From contig CP006977.1 of NCBI GenBank assembly GCA_000508305.1, positions 1,148,621 to 1,212,620 on the forward strand: a DNA stretch of 64,000 nucleotides, given 5' to 3'. The notes under the pieces were generated by a model. That model was not told the origin of the DNA. It made no database searches and saw only the letters and a list, made by a program, of their open reading frames with translations. Shown here one piece after another: positions 17,805 to 31,514 of the stretch; positions within the stretch are counted from its first letter, which is position 1, and each line of letters opens with the position of its first letter. Source of the DNA: Sulfolobus acidocaldarius SUSAZ (GTDB lineage: Archaea > Thermoproteota > Thermoprotei_A > Sulfolobales > Sulfolobaceae). The position numbers and the translations under genes were made by a program.

Positions 17805-18421
17805 AGGTGTATATTGAGTAGTGTAAAAATTATCTTATATGCTAAATGTATATCTTGTGGTTCAAAAAGAATAATTAATGAATTACTGGGAATATTTGAA
17901 AATTTCTCTACTAGCTCTGTTTTTAATCTCTTGATTTCTTCACTTTCATCAAATGTTTTAGGTGGTAATTCAATTTGATTATCATTTTTGACTGCAATTA
18001 ATATTTTAGACGCACCTAATTTAATTAAATTGTCTCTGAGATCCAAAATTCCTATTTTGTTTAGTATGTTCATGCCATTTAGGATTACAACGCCATTTAC
18101 TTTCCATTGTATACTATATATCATAACATTTTCTAGTATAACTGTTCTTTTATGTAAATATTCTAAAAGTTTTTTACCCTTATCTGTGATAAATATCCCA
18201 GCAACTCTATCCACCTCCACAAATTCAAGTTCTCTCAGTCTTCTTATCATGGTTCTTATGGATGCTTCTGACAGGGACAACATACGCGTTAATAATTGTC
18301 TTCCAATTGGCTGATGTTTATTTATGGTATCCAAAGCTATTAGCACGTGGGCTTCATCGAAGTTAGGTCTGTTTCCCTTCTTTGGTTCAATAACCTTCAA
18401 AAGCGATATTATTTCTTCCAC
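17801..18421 (-). CDS. Winged-helix regulator-like protein (DUF4443-like)
   Basis: 206 aa. Residues 20-90 form a winged helix ([20 protein letters not shown], then [26 protein letters not shown]). The C-terminal domain ([27 protein letters not shown]) resembles DUF4443. A ligand-sensing role is plausible but unproven. It is coupled to the NAD kinase-like gene and diverges from argF with only 32 bases between the starts. Confidence 0.65.
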   Translation of the reverse strand: MEEIISLLKVIEPKKGNRPNFDEAHVLIALDTINKHQPIGRQLLTRMLSLSEASIRTMIRRLRELEFVEVDRVAGIFITDKGKKLLEYLHKRTVILENVMIYSIQWKVNGVVILNGMNILNKIGILDLRDNLIKLGASKILIAVKNDNQIELPPKTFDESEEIKRLKTELVEKFSNIPSNSLIILFEPQDIHLAYKIIFTLLNIHL

Positions 18422-18453
18422 GTTTTTATAGTAGCGTATTTAAAAATAAAAAT
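18422..18453. promoter_or_regulatory. Interleaved divergent promoters for argF and the winged-helix gene
   Basis: The argF TATA (GTTTTTATAG, 18422-18431) abuts the start codon of the leftward gene. The leftward TATA (minus TTTTTAAATACG, about 18435-18446) sits next to the argF start. Each lies about 20-27 bases from its own start. Confidence 0.5.
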
Positions 18454-19374
18454 ATGTTAAAGGGTAAAAGCCTACTAACGTTGTTGGATTTCTCGAATTA
18501 TGAGATAGAAAGTATTATAAATCTATCATTCTCCATGAAGAGCTCTGTTAATTTAAACAATGTTCCTAAAACTTTAGAAAATAAAAAGATAGCTCTAATT
18601 TTTGAGAAGCCGAGTACTAGGACCAGAATAAGTACTGAGTTAGCTGTAAAGCTTCTTGGGGGTACTAGTATAGTCTTGTCTAAATCAGATATTCAACTAG
18701 GAAGAGGAGAAACTGTAGAAGATACTGCTAGAGTTCTAGGAAGATATGTGGATGGCATAGGAGCACGAGTTTTAAATCATAATAGCCTTGAAATATTATC
18801 AAAATATTCTCAGAAGCCTGTCATAAATCTGTTGAGTGATCTATCCCATCCCTTACAAGCGCTAACTGATTTTATGACTGTCAAAGAGAGATTTGGTACG
18901 TACACAAACATGGCATTTATAGGAGATGGAGCGGACAACGTACTAACAAGCCTTATGGAGTTTGTGTCTAAGATGGGCTTAGAATTAAGGGTAGCTAGTC
19001 CAAAGGAGTTTAGACCAAAGCAAGAGATATGGCGTAGAATAGAAGAAGAGAGTGAAAAAAGTGGTGCGATCATAGAGTTTTATGAAGATCCTTATGAGGC
19101 TGTAAGGGGAGTGAAGGTGGTTTATACGGATGTATGGGTAAGTATGGGGCAGGAGAGTATAGCAGAAGAGAAGAAAAAGAAGTTGAAAGACTACAAAGTA
19201 ACCAGAGATTTAATGAGATATGCCAGTAAAGACGCAATTTTTATGCATTGCTTACCTGCAGTTAGAGGTGAGGAAGTCGAGGATGATGTAATAGACGGTC
19301 ATCAAAGTGCTGTATGGGATCAGGCTGAGAACAGACTTTATACTGCTATGGCTGCGCTTTCTCTATTTATTTAA
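18454..19374 (+). CDS. argF: Ornithine carbamoyltransferase
   Basis: Makes citrulline from ornithine and carbamoyl phosphate in arginine synthesis. 306 aa with the carbamoyl-phosphate motif STRTR (54-58), HPLQALTD, and the ornithine-side motif HCLPA (from 265). It stands alone, with a leaderless ATG 27 bases behind its TATA box. Its stop overlaps the end of the convergent nre gene by 8 bases. Confidence 0.96.
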   Translation: MLKGKSLLTLLDFSNYEIESIINLSFSMKSSVNLNNVPKTLENKKIALIFEKPSTRTRISTELAVKLLGGTSIVLSKSDIQLGRGETVEDTARVLGRYVDGIGARVLNHNSLEILSKYSQKPVINLLSDLSHPLQALTDFMTVKERFGTYTNMAFIGDGADNVLTSLMEFVSKMGLELRVASPKEFRPKQEIWRRIEEESEKSGAIIEFYEDPYEAVRGVKVVYTDVWVSMGQESIAEEKKKKLKDYKVTRDLMRYASKDAIFMHCLPAVRGEEVEDDVIDGHQSAVWDQAENRLYTAMAALSLFI

Positions 19375-20599
19375 AAAGAAACTCATCTATTCTTCTTTGA
19401 CCAATTATTTTCTTTATACTCTTAAGACCCAATAAGTTGATTTTATCATTAGCTTTCAGGTTTGTGTTTACGTACTTTAATGACTCTTCTATCGTATCAA
19501 AGGTTTTGGGTTTATTTTCTAATGCTCTTTTTACAGTCTCTCTTATGTGCCAATTACCTACTGGTGCAAAGTAGTCTTTAGTTATCTCCCTTATTATTAT
19601 AATACCAGCTTGTCTTCTTCTCTTATATAGTTTTTCTATTACTGAAAATCTAGCTGCAATGTATCCACCATCTAGAGAGTCATATTCACCCCAGTAATTC
19701 TCAGATAATTCGCTTATAATTAATTCCGTGGTCCATAAAGATAATGGGTGCCATATTTCTATCCAAGTGGAGTTATGTGAAGAAGGATACAGAATTATAT
19801 GAAAATAATTGCCTAAATAAGATCCATAATAGTACTCTACATTATCTATTGTGTCTAGAGTTCTAATATTATCTAAAAGATAATTGCCTACAATCTGATC
19901 TACTGCTGTTATGCTCCACCTTGTCGGCACTAATTTCCTGTTTCTTTTAAGTCCTAGAAAACCAAGAGAGAAAGCACTTATAATCCTATAGTAGTTTTCA
20001 TTGTCTAAGTAAAGCTTAATTACGCTTTCTTCTGCTTTAAGGTCATCAAATATAAGTTTTTGAATTGTTCTGGGCACTTTAGGATTTTCACTGACTTTTA
20101 TTGACTGAACAGTAAGAGATGGTCCTCTGGGTATTAAAATACCATCAAATTTAAGTTTAGGAACTATTTTCCCAGAACTATCTGTTTCTGAAACTACAGG
20201 TTTTTCAGATATTCCAGCTAGAGATATTTCCTTTTCGTATAATTTGTACGGGTCTCTAACATTTAGCCCGCCTAATATTGTTGAAATTAGGGAACTTCTT
20301 ATTGATATTATGTCATTAAGGCTCTTTCTTGCCCACCAGCCCTCTGGATTCTCGTAATCTTTCGCTTCTTCTCCTATAACGCCAGGTGGTATATTATAAA
20401 TCAGAGATACTTTCGGGTAATTTTTTTCTCCAATTAAAATGCTAGGGGGCGTAGATCCCTCTATTTTATTATTGATTATTATTTTACTTACAGTACTTGT
20501 TACATTTTTGAACCTTTCAAGTATTGGACATATTGATAAGCCACATAAATATTTATGTCCCTTGCACTTGATACATAACTCTGCTGGTATTTTTGGCAA
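19367..20599 (-). CDS. nreA: Nre family DNA repair protein with PIP-box
   Basis: 410 aa. N-terminal zinc site C9-C12-C19-C24, then the conserved Nre core ([22 protein letters not shown], then [19 protein letters not shown]). The C-terminus [10 protein letters not shown] fits a PCNA-interacting peptide (Qxx[IL]xxFF-like) at 401-410. Archaeal NreA acts in repair of mitomycin C-type damage (established in haloarchaea). The TTG start lies 47 bases inside the upstream PHP gene. Confidence 0.85.
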   Translation of the reverse strand: MPKIPAELCIKCKGHKYLCGLSICPILERFKNVTSTVSKIIINNKIEGSTPPSILIGEKNYPKVSLIYNIPPGVIGEEAKDYENPEGWWARKSLNDIISIRSSLISTILGGLNVRDPYKLYEKEISLAGISEKPVVSETDSSGKIVPKLKFDGILIPRGPSLTVQSIKVSENPKVPRTIQKLIFDDLKAEESVIKLYLDNENYYRIISAFSLGFLGLKRNRKLVPTRWSITAVDQIVGNYLLDNIRTLDTIDNVEYYYGSYLGNYFHIILYPSSHNSTWIEIWHPLSLWTTELIISELSENYWGEYDSLDGGYIAARFSVIEKLYKRRRQAGIIIIREITKDYFAPVGNWHIRETVKRALENKPKTFDTIEESLKYVNTNLKANDKINLLGLKSIKKIIGQRRIDEFLFK

Positions 20600-21224
20600 T
20601 TTTTAGTTTCCTCAAAATACTCCATTCAATAATCTTAATCTTAGCTTTTATGTTCAAACCTAAAGGACTAATTTCTATTTTGCTCTTTCTTATATGCTCT
20701 AGTATGTTATCAATATTGAACTCTGATATATCTTTGAAATAATTATATGCCGAGCCTAATGCCTGTATGACATGGGCATCACTGTTTGCAAGACCAGGCA
20801 GGTTCAAATTTTTAGATACCGCTAATGCCTTATCATTGGCATTTTTAGGTGCCTTGGAGTTATACACTTCAATTGCATTAAACTTATATTCGTAAACCTG
20901 TTTTCCTATGCCTGCTCTAAATATATCGAAAGGATGGGATGGAAAGACTATACAGTTATTATCCTTTGCGTAATCTACTAATTTTGCTATTTCTCTAGGT
21001 GGAGAAGGAGGAAAATTACATAAAATTACAACATGTCCGAATTCTGTAGTAACTTCCTGTCCTGGTATAACTGGATAATCTTTAACTGTATAATAACCCT
21101 TAGAGGTGTCGTGGTCAGTTAGTGCTATAGCATCTAAGCCAATTCTTAAAGCATATTTTATTATATTTAGGGGTGATTCTCTTCCATCACTAAAAAAAGA
21201 GTGTACATGAAAATCAATTTTCAT
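20553..21224 (-). CDS. PHP-domain phosphoesterase
   Basis: 223 aa. Metal-binding motifs of the PHP superfamily: [11 protein letters not shown] (His6, His8), [10 protein letters not shown], a glutamate in [20 protein letters not shown], and the late NSDAH. These fit a tri-metal phosphatase or nucleotidase; the substrate is unknown. It overlaps asd by 4 bases upstream and nreA by 47 bases downstream, so it belongs to the thrC-ask-asd transcript. Confidence 0.85.
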   Translation of the reverse strand: MKIDFHVHSFFSDGRESPLNIIKYALRIGLDAIALTDHDTSKGYYTVKDYPVIPGQEVTTEFGHVVILCNFPPSPPREIAKLVDYAKDNNCIVFPSHPFDIFRAGIGKQVYEYKFNAIEVYNSKAPKNANDKALAVSKNLNLPGLANSDAHVIQALGSAYNYFKDISEFNIDNILEHIRKSKIEISPLGLNIKAKIKIIEWSILRKLKIAKNTSRVMYQVQGT

Positions 21225-22273
21225 ATATAGCCCAGCTCTTTCATAAGCTCAACTGTTAATACTGTAATCCCTGCTGCTCCTCTTATTAAGTTGTCACCTA
21301 GAATAACCAGCCTTAACACGTTATTTTCATATCTCACTCTACCTACTGAAACTGCCATACCATTTTCTGCTATCACATCTATCATAGGTTGGGGTCTATC
21401 CTCTTCTTCTCTTATTATTAATGGTGTTTTTGGAGCAGTAGGGAGTCTTTTTTGTTGTGGTAAAGATTTGAAATTTTTAAGAGCATACTTAATTTCCTCA
21501 ATACTAACTTTTTGATCTGTAATTAGGTTTATGACACCCATGTGACCGACCTTTATTGGAACTCTTATGGTGGTCGCTGTAACGTCTAAATTTGCTAGTT
21601 CTAACTTTTGGTTAATTACTTTGCCGTTCAGTTTAGTTAACTCTTTGGCTATTTTATCCTCCTCCCCTTTAATATAAGGAATCACGTTTCCATCCATTGC
21701 CATAAAGGATAAGCCATTATATCCAGCACCACTTACAGACTGCAAAGTTGTGATTAAAATCTTAGATTTTGTTGCTATTTCTAGTAGTGGCTTTATGGGC
21801 ATTGATAGAATTGCTGCGGTGCAGTTTGGGTTTTTAATTAAAAATCCCTTCCATCCTTTTCTCTGTTGTTGTGCTTTAAGAAGTTCTAGATGTTCCCAAT
21901 TAACTTCTGGGTTAATGAGAGGCACGTCTGAATCCATTCTATAGGGGCTTGCGTTAGATATAACTATCTTTCCGTTTTTAACCAATTCCAGCTCTGCTCC
22001 TTCAGCTATATCATTTGGTAATGCAGATAATACTACATCTACGTCTTTGTGATCTTCATAACTAGTTGAGACAACTGGAAGATTCCTTATGTTTTCTGGT
22101 ATATCGCCTGTTTCTATCCACTTTACAGAATCTTGATATCTTTTACCAACTTTGTTAGGCGAGGCACTTACTTTAACTAACTCTAAGTAAGGATGGCTTG
22201 CAAGTATTTTTACCATCTTTTGTCCTACCATTCCAGTCGAGCCAAGTAGTGACACTTTTAATTTATCGACCAA
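21221..22273 (-). CDS. asd: Aspartate-semialdehyde dehydrogenase
   Basis: Reduces aspartyl phosphate to the semialdehyde for Thr and Met synthesis. 350 aa: NADP motif GSTGMVG (11-17), catalytic Cys151 in KNPNCTAA, and C-terminal [14 protein letters not shown], archaeal/fungal type. The malonyl-CoA reductase of Sulfolobales is a paralogue, but the location behind aspartate kinase and threonine synthase favours the amino-acid role. It overlaps ask by 16 bases. Confidence 0.92.
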   Translation of the reverse strand: MVDKLKVSLLGSTGMVGQKMVKILASHPYLELVKVSASPNKVGKRYQDSVKWIETGDIPENIRNLPVVSTSYEDHKDVDVVLSALPNDIAEGAELELVKNGKIVISNASPYRMDSDVPLINPEVNWEHLELLKAQQQRKGWKGFLIKNPNCTAAILSMPIKPLLEIATKSKILITTLQSVSGAGYNGLSFMAMDGNVIPYIKGEEDKIAKELTKLNGKVINQKLELANLDVTATTIRVPIKVGHMGVINLITDQKVSIEEIKYALKNFKSLPQQKRLPTAPKTPLIIREEEDRPQPMIDVIAENGMAVSVGRVRYENNVLRLVILGDNLIRGAAGITVLTVELMKELGYI

Positions 22274-23597
22274 TTTACTACCACCTCATGAAGTTCTTTT
22301 GAAATGCTATCTAATTCTTTTTTGTCTACTATAAATGTTATACTTACTCCTTTCAAACCTCTTGATACAAATATTGGATTATATGATGATGCTTTTGACA
22401 ACACTTTACTCGAAATTTCTTTATTTCTTAACCCACACCCCACTATGCTTACTGCACCTACCTCAGATAGTTCTATATTCTTAATTAAACCTGATAATTG
22501 ACTAAGTCTTTCTACGAATTTTTTCTGATCCTTCTGATCAACTACAAATTGTATAGTGGTTTCAGAAGCAGGCTGGGAAAGAGCTATAATGTTTACGTTT
22601 GCATTTTTGGCTTCTGATGTTATTGTTGATGCAGAACCTATTTTTCCTACTATTCTGGTACTTTCAATAGTTATAAGACTTAAGCCTTCTTTAGTTGTAA
22701 TTCCCTTTAATCCATCTTTACTTGTGCATAACCCTTCTATAATAGTACATCCTTCTTCATAAAGTCCTTCAATAATTACTTTCATGTTAGCATCAAAAAG
22801 AGGATCAAATGTTCTAGGATGTAGTTTCTTAGCACCCAGCTGTGATAATTCTATTGCCTCTTCCAATGATAATCTTTGTATAGTTACTGAATTACTAATT
22901 TTTCTAGGATCTGCAGTCATTATCCCTGGAACTTCTGTAACCAATCTTACTTCCTTTGCATCTACTAGCTTTCCAATCAATGTTGCCGTATAGTCGCTTC
23001 CTCCTCTACCAATCGTAGTATATCTGTTATTCTTACTTTTACCTATAAAGCCAGGTAACACAACTATTTTTTGTTGACTTTCTTCCAATTTTTTAGACAA
23101 TAACTCCTTAGAGTCTTCTAATAACACATTTGCCTCACTATAATTCTCGTCGGTAACTATTGGCGGTTCTATTAAGTTATTTACGCTAAACCTTCTGGTT
23201 CTTAAAAATGAAGATAGAAGAATTACTGCTAATCTTTCTCCGAAAGATAGAATATAATCTTTTACCCTAGGTGTGGCTTCATCTAATACCCTTATTGACC
23301 ATGCTATTCTATATAATTCGTCTACCAGCCTTGATATATCTCTAAATGCCTTTTCAAATTCAATTCCATCAACTAGCTTTGACAAGAGTTTTATGTGTTT
23401 ATCATATATTTCTGTGACCTTATCAACTGCTTTATCAGTCTCATTTATTACTGAAGTAAGTTGATCTGTAACTCCCTTAATTGCTGAAGTTACAATTAGG
23501 GTTCTGTTCTCGTCACTGTATTTGGAGATTTTGTCAGCTATCAATTCATAATCTTTTTCGTCCTTCTGGATTGAACCACCAATTTTTATTACTTTTA

Positions 23598-23601
<4 letters not shown>
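22258..23601 (-). CDS. Aspartate kinase
   Basis: First step of the aspartate family pathway. 447 aa: N-terminal IKIGGSIQ, kinase core with [15 protein letters not shown] and the TADPR segment, then two ACT-type regulatory domains near the C-terminus ([20 protein letters not shown], then [11 protein letters not shown]). Feedback inhibition by threonine or lysine is likely but not visible. It overlaps thrC by 4 bases. Confidence 0.94.
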
Positions 23602-24776
<1,175 letters not shown>

Positions 24777-24877
24777 ATGTCCTTTCTTGTTTCCAACAAC
24801 AAATCACCACACTAACGGTAGCTCATTTTAAATTCGAAAATATAAGCTTTTACCCTCGCTCTTTAACATATATAGTA

Positions 24878-26329
24878 ATGGGGTTCAAGGATTTAAGAGA
24901 ATATATTGAATTTCTTAGGAGAAATAAGAATATTTTAGAGATTAGTGATGAAGTCTCCACGGAATTAGAGATAGCCTATCTAACCAGAGAAGCCACATAT
25001 TCTAAAATGCCTGCATTACTATTTACTAATGTTAAAAATTTCCCAGAATGGAAAGTAATTACTAATATTTTTAATTCACTTAATGTCTTCTATGACATTT
25101 TTGGATCTAATAAACTCGAAGAAATTTCTGGTAAATTTCTTGATGAGTTTTTAGGTCAGTTACCTACAACGTTCTTTGAGAAGATACGAAGCTTTGCTGA
25201 GATGAGTAAGTTAGGAAAGGTCTTTCCTAAATCTAAAAAGCCGGTTTTTGAACTGCATGAAGAGTATTCACTTGATAAGTTTCCAGCTCTAAGAACATGG
25301 CCCAAAGACGCTGGAAGGTACTTTACTTTCTCTATCACTATTACAAAGGATCCTGATACAGAGGTACATAACTTAAGTGTCTACAGAATTCAACTAGTTA
25401 ACCAGAAAGAAGCTATAGTACATTGGCAAGCATTTAAAAGAGGAAGTATCACAGCCAATAAATATCTGAAAAAGGGGATAACAAAGGTTCCTGTAGCAAT
25501 AGTCAACGGTGTTGATCCTATAACTACGTTTGTCGCAGCATCTCCTGTTCCTCCTGGTCTTGATAAATATTTATTTGCTGGTATCCTCAGACAAGAAGGG
25601 GTAGAAGTAACCCGTTTAGATAACGGAATTTTGGTTCCAGCTAATGCTGAATCAGTAATAGAAGGATATGTTGATTTGAACGATGTGAGATTAGAGGGTC
25701 CATTCGGTGACCATTTGGGATATTATACTCCAGCAGACTTTTACCCCACATTGAAAGTCGAAAGAATTTATGTCAGGGATCAGCCAATATTTCACGCCAC
25801 ATCAGTTGGTAAACCACCTTTAGAAGACGCATGGATTGGAAGAGCAGTCGAAAGATTATTTCTACCTTTCCTCAAAATGATCGTACCAGAATTAGTTGAT
25901 ATGAATTTACCTGAATACGGTCTATTTACAGGTATTGGTATATTCTCTATTAGAAAAACTTATCCTGGGCAAGGAAAAAGGGCTATGATGGCATTATGGG
26001 GTGTGGGGCAATTGAGTTTACTGAAAATGATTATAGTTGTTGATGAAGATGTAAATGTACATGATATCAACCAGATACTCTACGCGATATCTAGCACAGT
26101 TGATCCCAAAAGAGATGTGCTAATTGTAGATAATGTATTGACAGACTCTTTGGATCATACGACTCCACATCCTCCTCTTGGTAGTAAAATAGGTATTGAC
26201 GCTACAAGGAAATTCAGAGAGGAAGTTGGTAGGGAATGGCCAGAGGAGGTTTCGGATGATCCTGAAGTTGTGAAAAGGATGGAAAAGATTTTGAAAAAAA
26301 TTAAAGATCAATATCCTCTCTCAAAGTAA
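24878..26329 (+). CDS. UbiD family decarboxylase
   Basis: 483 aa when started at ATG 24878 ([13 protein letters not shown]). The frame is open further left to 24710, but that part overlaps thrC and looks non-coding. Typical UbiD features: [22 protein letters not shown]-rich [23 protein letters not shown] and the [12 protein letters not shown] end. These enzymes need prenyl-FMN made by UbiX. The substrate could be a quinone precursor or an isoprenoid intermediate; none is shown by context. Confidence 0.87.
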   Translation: MGFKDLREYIEFLRRNKNILEISDEVSTELEIAYLTREATYSKMPALLFTNVKNFPEWKVITNIFNSLNVFYDIFGSNKLEEISGKFLDEFLGQLPTTFFEKIRSFAEMSKLGKVFPKSKKPVFELHEEYSLDKFPALRTWPKDAGRYFTFSITITKDPDTEVHNLSVYRIQLVNQKEAIVHWQAFKRGSITANKYLKKGITKVPVAIVNGVDPITTFVAASPVPPGLDKYLFAGILRQEGVEVTRLDNGILVPANAESVIEGYVDLNDVRLEGPFGDHLGYYTPADFYPTLKVERIYVRDQPIFHATSVGKPPLEDAWIGRAVERLFLPFLKMIVPELVDMNLPEYGLFTGIGIFSIRKTYPGQGKRAMMALWGVGQLSLLKMIIVVDEDVNVHDINQILYAISSTVDPKRDVLIVDNVLTDSLDHTTPHPPLGSKIGIDATRKFREEVGREWPEEVSDDPEVVKRMEKILKKIKDQYPLSK

Positions 26330-26588
26330 TGTCACTATCTTCAGATTTGTATACTATACTTACTCTTTTTAAAGTATCAAGTTTAAGAGGAATTCTAATT
26401 GATTTTTCTGGTTCAACCTCTTTTTCCAAATAGACTTCCTCCGTTATCAATTTAGGAAGTCTCTCCATTTCATAACCAAATGTAGTTACTTCATACGATA
26501 ATGCCACTCTTCTGAGTAACACCTTTTTAGGAGTGTTATTAATTATCTCCAACTGGTTTTGTTTCTTCTCTAGTTTGAAAAGTCTCAT
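26301..26588 (-). CDS. Hypothetical protein, 95 aa
   Basis: Not recognised. The composition suggests a small beta-sandwich: [23 protein letters not shown], then [23 protein letters not shown]. It is divergent from cdvB2, with 84 bases between the starts, and its end overlaps the ubiD 3' end by 29 bases. The shared intergenic region holds the palindrome ACCAA-T-TTGGT (26595-26605). Confidence 0.6.
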   Translation of the reverse strand: MRLFKLEKKQNQLEIINNTPKKVLLRRVALSYEVTTFGYEMERLPKLITEEVYLEKEVEPEKSIRIPLKLDTLKRVSIVYKSEDSDITLREDIDL

Positions 26589-26669
26589 TCAATTACCAAT
26601 TTGGTTAGGAGTATTATAAATGTTTCCTTTTTTAAAGGTAAATCGGCGGAAGAATATACTACGAGATAA

Positions 26670-27332
<663 letters not shown>

Positions 27333-27395
27333 ATTCAATAATGAGATTTTTTGATATGTCAGAAACTTTTTTTAATATATAAGTAGGAAATATTT

Positions 27396-29774
27396 ATGGG
27401 AACTATTTTGGATTCTTCACTTATAGAGGGGGAGCTTGTCCTAGATCTCAAAAATGTATCAAAAGATATGATTGACGTAGTAGGGGGGAAGGCTGCTAAT
27501 TTAGGGGAGTTATTATCACTGGGTATAAGAGTACCTCCAGGTTTTGTAATAACTTCAAATGCGTTCAGATATTTCCTAAAATATAATGGATTATATGATG
27601 TTATAAAAAATATATTTGAAAATGATAAAGACGAGAAAAAGGTTAGCGAGAAAGTAAAAAGTCTTATTTTAAATGCAGAAATACCTCCAGATCTAAAGAA
27701 AGCTATATCTGATGCGTATGAACAACTAGAAAAAATATCTAATAAGGAAGTTCTTGTCGCCGTAAGATCTTCTGCTACGGTAGAGGATATCGAGGAGGCA
27801 AGCTTTGCGGGCCAACAGGATACCTATCTTAACGTAAGTAAAAATGATTTATTCAATTACATTAAGAAAGTCTGGGCTAGTTTACATAATGAAAGGGCTA
27901 TCTCTTATAGAAATGCAAAAGGCATAGATCACTTATCAGCCCATATGGCTGTGGTAGTACAAAAAATGGTTAATGCTAAAGCTGCAGGGGTAATGTTCAC
28001 GTTACATCCTTCAACTGGTGACACAAATTATGTGATTATAGAGTCTAATTGGGGTCTTGGGGAAAGCGTGGTAGGAGGCAAAGTTACTCCCGACGAAATA
28101 GTAATAGATAAATCTACGCTTCAAATAGTTCAGAAGCGTATATCTCATAAGACAATTAAAGTCACATATGATAAGCAGATGAAGAAAAACGTTGAGTTAA
28201 AGTTAGATGAGAATGAAGCCAATTCTATTTCTATAACTGAAGAGGAGGCTAAAGAATTAGCTAAACTGGCTCTTAAAGTTGAACAGCATTATGAAAGGCC
28301 TATGGATATTGAATGGGCTATAGATAGTGATATTAAATTTCCAGAAAATATATTCTTGCTTCAAGCCAGACCGGAAACATACTGGTCTTCTAAGCAAGTT
28401 AAACCCAAAGAAGAAGTGTTAGTTAAAGCATCTGTTGGAAAAATACTGACTAAAGGATTACCTGCTAGTCCTGGAATAGCATATGGTAGGGCTAGAGTGA
28501 TACTGGATATTAAAGATGCTGGATCTTTCAATCAGGGAGAGATCTTAGTGACCAGAATGACTGATCCAGATTGGGTTCCACTAATGAAAATAGCTTCTGG
28601 AATAGTCACAGATGAGGGCGGAATGACAAGCCATGCGGCAATAGTATCAAGAGAATTAGGTATTCCAGCTGTAGTAGGTACGGGAAATGCTACAAATAAT
28701 ATTAAAGATGGGCAACAGATTACTATAGATGCTTTTAGGGGTATAGTATATGAAGGAAAAATAGAGTTTGAAGAAGAGGTTAAGGAAAAGCAAACTGTAA
28801 GTGGAATTTCTGGTATCTCAAAGGAAACAATATTGAGTTTATACCCGATAACAGCAACTAAGATTTACATGAATCTTGGGCAACCAGATGTGATAAATAA
28901 ATACTTGGACTTACCATTCGACGGAATTGGTCTTATGAGAATCGAGTTTATAGTTAGTGAATGGATTAAATATCATCCCTTATACCTGATAAAAAATGGT
29001 AAACCTGAAGTATTTGTGGATAAACTAGCAGAGGGCATTAGTATAGTAGCTTCAGCAATATATCCAAGACCACTAGTAGTTAGATTTTCTGATTTTAAGA
29101 CCAATGAGTACAAGAGGCTATATGGTGGAGATGAGTTTGAACCTGATGAGAGAAACCCCATGTTAGGATGGAGGGGTGTTTCAAGATACATAAGTAAGCA
29201 ATACGAACCTGCGTTCAGATTGGAGGTTAAAGCAATTAGGAAAGTTAGAGAAGAAATGGGTTTAAAGAATGTTTGGGTTATGTTCCCATTTGTGAGAACG
29301 TCATGGGAGTTGAAGAAAGCAATTGAAATAATGGAGGATGAGGGTCTAAGGAGGAATCAAGAGTTTAAGGTATGGATAATGGCTGAAGTACCCTCTGTAG
29401 TAATATTGGCAGATGAGTTTTCAAAAATAGTCGATGGATATAGTATTGGAAGTAATGATTTGGCTCAATTAACCTTAGGTGTAGATAGGGACTCTGATTT
29501 ATTAGCAAGAATGGGATACTATGACGAGAGAGATCCTGCTGTTCTTAAAGGTATAAAGACTCTAATTTCTGTAGCGCATAAGTATGGCAGGACTGTATCT
29601 ATATGTGGTCAAGCTCCTAGTGTATATCCTGAGGTTGTTGAGTTTCTCGTTCGTGCTGGTATAGATAGTATAAGTGTTAATCCGGATGCAGTAATAAATG
29701 TGAGGAGACAGGTAGCCTCAGTAGAACAAAAAATATTATTAGAGGGATTATCGAAGAACAAGAGAAAATCTTGA
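27396..29774 (+). CDS. ppsA: Phosphoenolpyruvate synthase
   Basis: Converts pyruvate, ATP and water to PEP, AMP and phosphate for gluconeogenesis. 792 aa: N-terminal ATP-grasp domain ([36 protein letters not shown]), swivelling domain with phospho-His413 in [17 protein letters not shown], and PEP-binding barrel ending [24 protein letters not shown] about 24 bases before ATG 27396 predicts a leaderless mRNA. A single-gene unit. Confidence 0.96.
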   Translation: MGTILDSSLIEGELVLDLKNVSKDMIDVVGGKAANLGELLSLGIRVPPGFVITSNAFRYFLKYNGLYDVIKNIFENDKDEKKVSEKVKSLILNAEIPPDLKKAISDAYEQLEKISNKEVLVAVRSSATVEDIEEASFAGQQDTYLNVSKNDLFNYIKKVWASLHNERAISYRNAKGIDHLSAHMAVVVQKMVNAKAAGVMFTLHPSTGDTNYVIIESNWGLGESVVGGKVTPDEIVIDKSTLQIVQKRISHKTIKVTYDKQMKKNVELKLDENEANSISITEEEAKELAKLALKVEQHYERPMDIEWAIDSDIKFPENIFLLQARPETYWSSKQVKPKEEVLVKASVGKILTKGLPASPGIAYGRARVILDIKDAGSFNQGEILVTRMTDPDWVPLMKIASGIVTDEGGMTSHAAIVSRELGIPAVVGTGNATNNIKDGQQITIDAFRGIVYEGKIEFEEEVKEKQTVSGISGISKETILSLYPITATKIYMNLGQPDVINKYLDLPFDGIGLMRIEFIVSEWIKYHPLYLIKNGKPEVFVDKLAEGISIVASAIYPRPLVVRFSDFKTNEYKRLYGGDEFEPDERNPMLGWRGVSRYISKQYEPAFRLEVKAIRKVREEMGLKNVWVMFPFVRTSWELKKAIEIMEDEGLRRNQEFKVWIMAEVPSVVILADEFSKIVDGYSIGSNDLAQLTLGVDRDSDLLARMGYYDERDPAVLKGIKTLISVAHKYGRTVSICGQAPSVYPEVVEFLVRAGIDSISVNPDAVINVRRQVASVEQKILLEGLSKNKRKS

Positions 29775-29775
29775 G

Positions 29776-30060
29776 CTAATGAATATAACAATTTTTACAA
29801 TATCTTCTTACGCCATCATTATATCCAACACATTTTTCACAAATAATTTTTCCACACTTCTCACATTTACCTATTGACAACTTTTCACCACATACTTCAC
29901 ATAAACTCATTTCACATACTTTACAAATATTCTTCTCTTCATTAAAATCTAGTTTACAAACATTTCTTCCGCATATTTTACATTCGAAAGTTCCTATTTC
30001 CTCTTCACATATTTCACATTTCAATGAACTTTCTAAACCACCTATAAGCTTCTTCATCAT
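29776..30060 (-). CDS. Cys-rich zinc-binding protein, 94 aa
   Basis: About eight CxxC or CxxxC pairs ([40 protein letters not shown]) suggest tandem treble-clef or B-box-like zinc knuckles. Function unknown. The first ATG (30060) lies 47 bases inside ino1. A TTG at 30024, just before the first CxxC, is the alternative start with an 11-base overlap. It ends 2 bases from the convergent ppsA stop. Confidence 0.6.
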   Translation of the reverse strand: MMKKLIGGLESSLKCEICEEEIGTFECKICGRNVCKLDFNEEKNICKVCEMSLCEVCGEKLSIGKCEKCGKIICEKCVGYNDGVRRYCKNCYIH

Positions 30061-31090
30061 CTTTCGCCTGAATAGGAGGATGTTTAAAGTAAAATGCTGA
30101 TAGCTCTACTAAAGGACCTCCTATTCCTCTATCAAGTGCTACTTTTACACCTCTTATCGCGTCAACTAATACTGCTGCTGCATTTGATTTATCGTCTACC
30201 TCTAGCATTGCCTCTACTTTTACAGGCATTCCAGCAAACCCAGATCCTTTCGTATATATGTATGCTACCTTAGTGTTTCCAAGGAACGGAATATAGTCTG
30301 AGGGACCTATTCTTATTCTTCCTTCTCTCTCAAGGTAGTCATTCTCTAGGGTACTTGTTACAGCTTTAGTTTTGCTTATTCTCTTCGTATAGAGCCTTTC
30401 TTCAGTTTTCATATTTAAGAAATCTGTATTTCCTCCAACATTTAATTGATAAGTCTCTTCCACCTTAACCCCTCTAAGTCTGAATAATGATGTTAATGTC
30501 CTGTGAAGTATTGTTGCACCTACTTGCCCCTTTATGTCATCTCCAGCTAACGGTAAATTCTTTTTCTGAAATAGTGTCGGAAATTCCTTTTTAGGATCGC
30601 TAGCTATGAATACAGGAATGGCATTTATAAATGCGACATTAGCTTCAAGGGCTGCTCTGGCATATGTTCTACTTGCTCTCTCGCTTCCTACAGGTAAAAG
30701 GTTTATTAATATTTCAGTTTTTGAGTCTTTAAGTTCCTGTATTACATTTTCTATTTTTGCATCATCTACTGGATTAAATACATCGATCATATGAGGGGCT
30801 ACTCCATCTAAAACCGGTCCTGGGCTTACTTTTACCCCTTTCTTTTCCATATTCACAATTTTAGGTGTTATATTGGGTTTTTCGAATATTGCTTCAGTTA
30901 TATCTTTTCCAACTTTATTTTTTGAAATATCAAATGCAGCAACTATTTCTATGTCTGTTATCTTGTATTTCCCTACAATAGGAGTTATAAGTCCCTCGTA
31001 GTAATTTTCTCCTCTTTGTTTATAATATTCTATTCCTTGAATTAACATAGAAGCAACATTGCCTAGTCCAGCGATAGCTACTTTAATCAT
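30014..31090 (-). CDS. ino1: Myo-inositol-1-phosphate synthase
   Basis: NAD-dependent isomerisation of glucose 6-phosphate to inositol 1-phosphate, precursor of archaeal inositol phospholipids. 358 aa: [14 protein letters not shown] dinucleotide motif, [31 protein letters not shown], and [24 protein letters not shown], all typical of Ino1. Leaderless or short-leader start at ATG 31090, divergent from the acylphosphatase/guide-RNA promoter. Confidence 0.94.
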   Translation of the reverse strand: MIKVAIAGLGNVASMLIQGIEYYKQRGENYYEGLITPIVGKYKITDIEIVAAFDISKNKVGKDITEAIFEKPNITPKIVNMEKKGVKVSPGPVLDGVAPHMIDVFNPVDDAKIENVIQELKDSKTEILINLLPVGSERASRTYARAALEANVAFINAIPVFIASDPKKEFPTLFQKKNLPLAGDDIKGQVGATILHRTLTSLFRLRGVKVEETYQLNVGGNTDFLNMKTEERLYTKRISKTKAVTSTLENDYLEREGRIRIGPSDYIPFLGNTKVAYIYTKGSGFAGMPVKVEAMLEVDDKSNAAAVLVDAIRGVKVALDRGIGGPLVELSAFYFKHPPIQAKDDEEAYRWFRKFIEM

Positions 31091-31095
31091 ACACT

Positions 31096-31104
31096 ATTTA
31101 TACA
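31096..31104 (+). promoter_or_regulatory. TATA box ahead of the C/D RNA candidate and acylphosphatase
   Basis: ATTTATACA is centred at 31100, predicting transcription start near 31126, one base before box C of the candidate guide RNA. Confidence 0.55.
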
Positions 31105-31126
31105 ATGCAAGATGTTAAAATATATT

Positions 31127-31173
31127 GTGATGAGAGAATATATCTGAACGGTGAAGAAGTGGAGCGACTCTGA
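31127..31173 (+). ncRNA. Candidate C/D-box guide RNA
   Basis: Box C GTGATGA (31127-31133), 10-nt guide, box D' CTGA (31144-31147), spacer ACG, box C' GTGAAGA (31151-31157, one mismatch), 12-nt guide AGTGGAGCGACT, box D CTGA (31170-31173). Order and spacings match Sulfolobus methylation guides. The D guide would direct 2'-O-methylation of the G in a target reading AGUCGCUCCACU. The 3' half coincides with the first codons of the acylphosphatase gene. Target not verified. Confidence 0.55.
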
Positions 31174-31462
31174 GGTGAAATTAATGGGTGGATTGAAGAG
31201 AATGTATGTCATAGTTCATGGTATAGTTCAAGGTGTAGGATATAGAAGATTTATTCAGATTCATGCAGCTAGATTAGGTATAAAAGGTTATGCTAAGAAT
31301 CTGCCTGACGGGTCAGTGGAAATTTTGGCAGAGGGATATGAGGAGGCTCTATATAAACTCTTAGATCAGATAAAAAGAGGACCTCCACTATCTAAAGTTG
31401 AAAAAGTTGATGTAAAATTTGATGACTACACAGGGGAATTCGCTAGCTTTGACACATACTAA
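31151..31462 (+). CDS. acyP: Acylphosphatase
   Basis: Hydrolyses acyl phosphates. 103 aa; the core ([17 protein letters not shown] from Met18) carries catalytic Arg32 and Asn50 ([10 protein letters not shown]). GTG 31151 gives an N-terminal tail MKKWSDSEV, which from memory is also present in the S. solfataricus enzyme, where it is unstructured. The tail-coding bases overlap the C/D RNA candidate. ATG 31184 or 31202 would give the bare enzyme. Confidence 0.9.
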   Translation: MKKWSDSEVKLMGGLKRMYVIVHGIVQGVGYRRFIQIHAARLGIKGYAKNLPDGSVEILAEGYEEALYKLLDQIKRGPPLSKVEKVDVKFDDYTGEFASFDTY

Positions 31463-31465
31463 AAT

Positions 31466-31474
31466 TTTTAAATA
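31466..31474 (+). promoter_or_regulatory. TATA box of the trp operon
   Basis: TTTTTAAAT is centred about 45 bases before the trpB ATG, with transcription start near 31497 at the GGTG (31498-31501 region). No operator could be recognised. Confidence 0.5.
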
Positions 31475-31514
31475 AGTTTAACATCTCTTCTTTACAGGTG
31501 CTTTTGTTGAGCCA

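Noticed and set aside
21221-22273. Malonyl-CoA reductase instead of aspartate-semialdehyde dehydrogenase
   Set aside because: The two are paralogous, but the gene sits in an operon with aspartate kinase and threonine synthase and aligns as the amino-acid enzyme.
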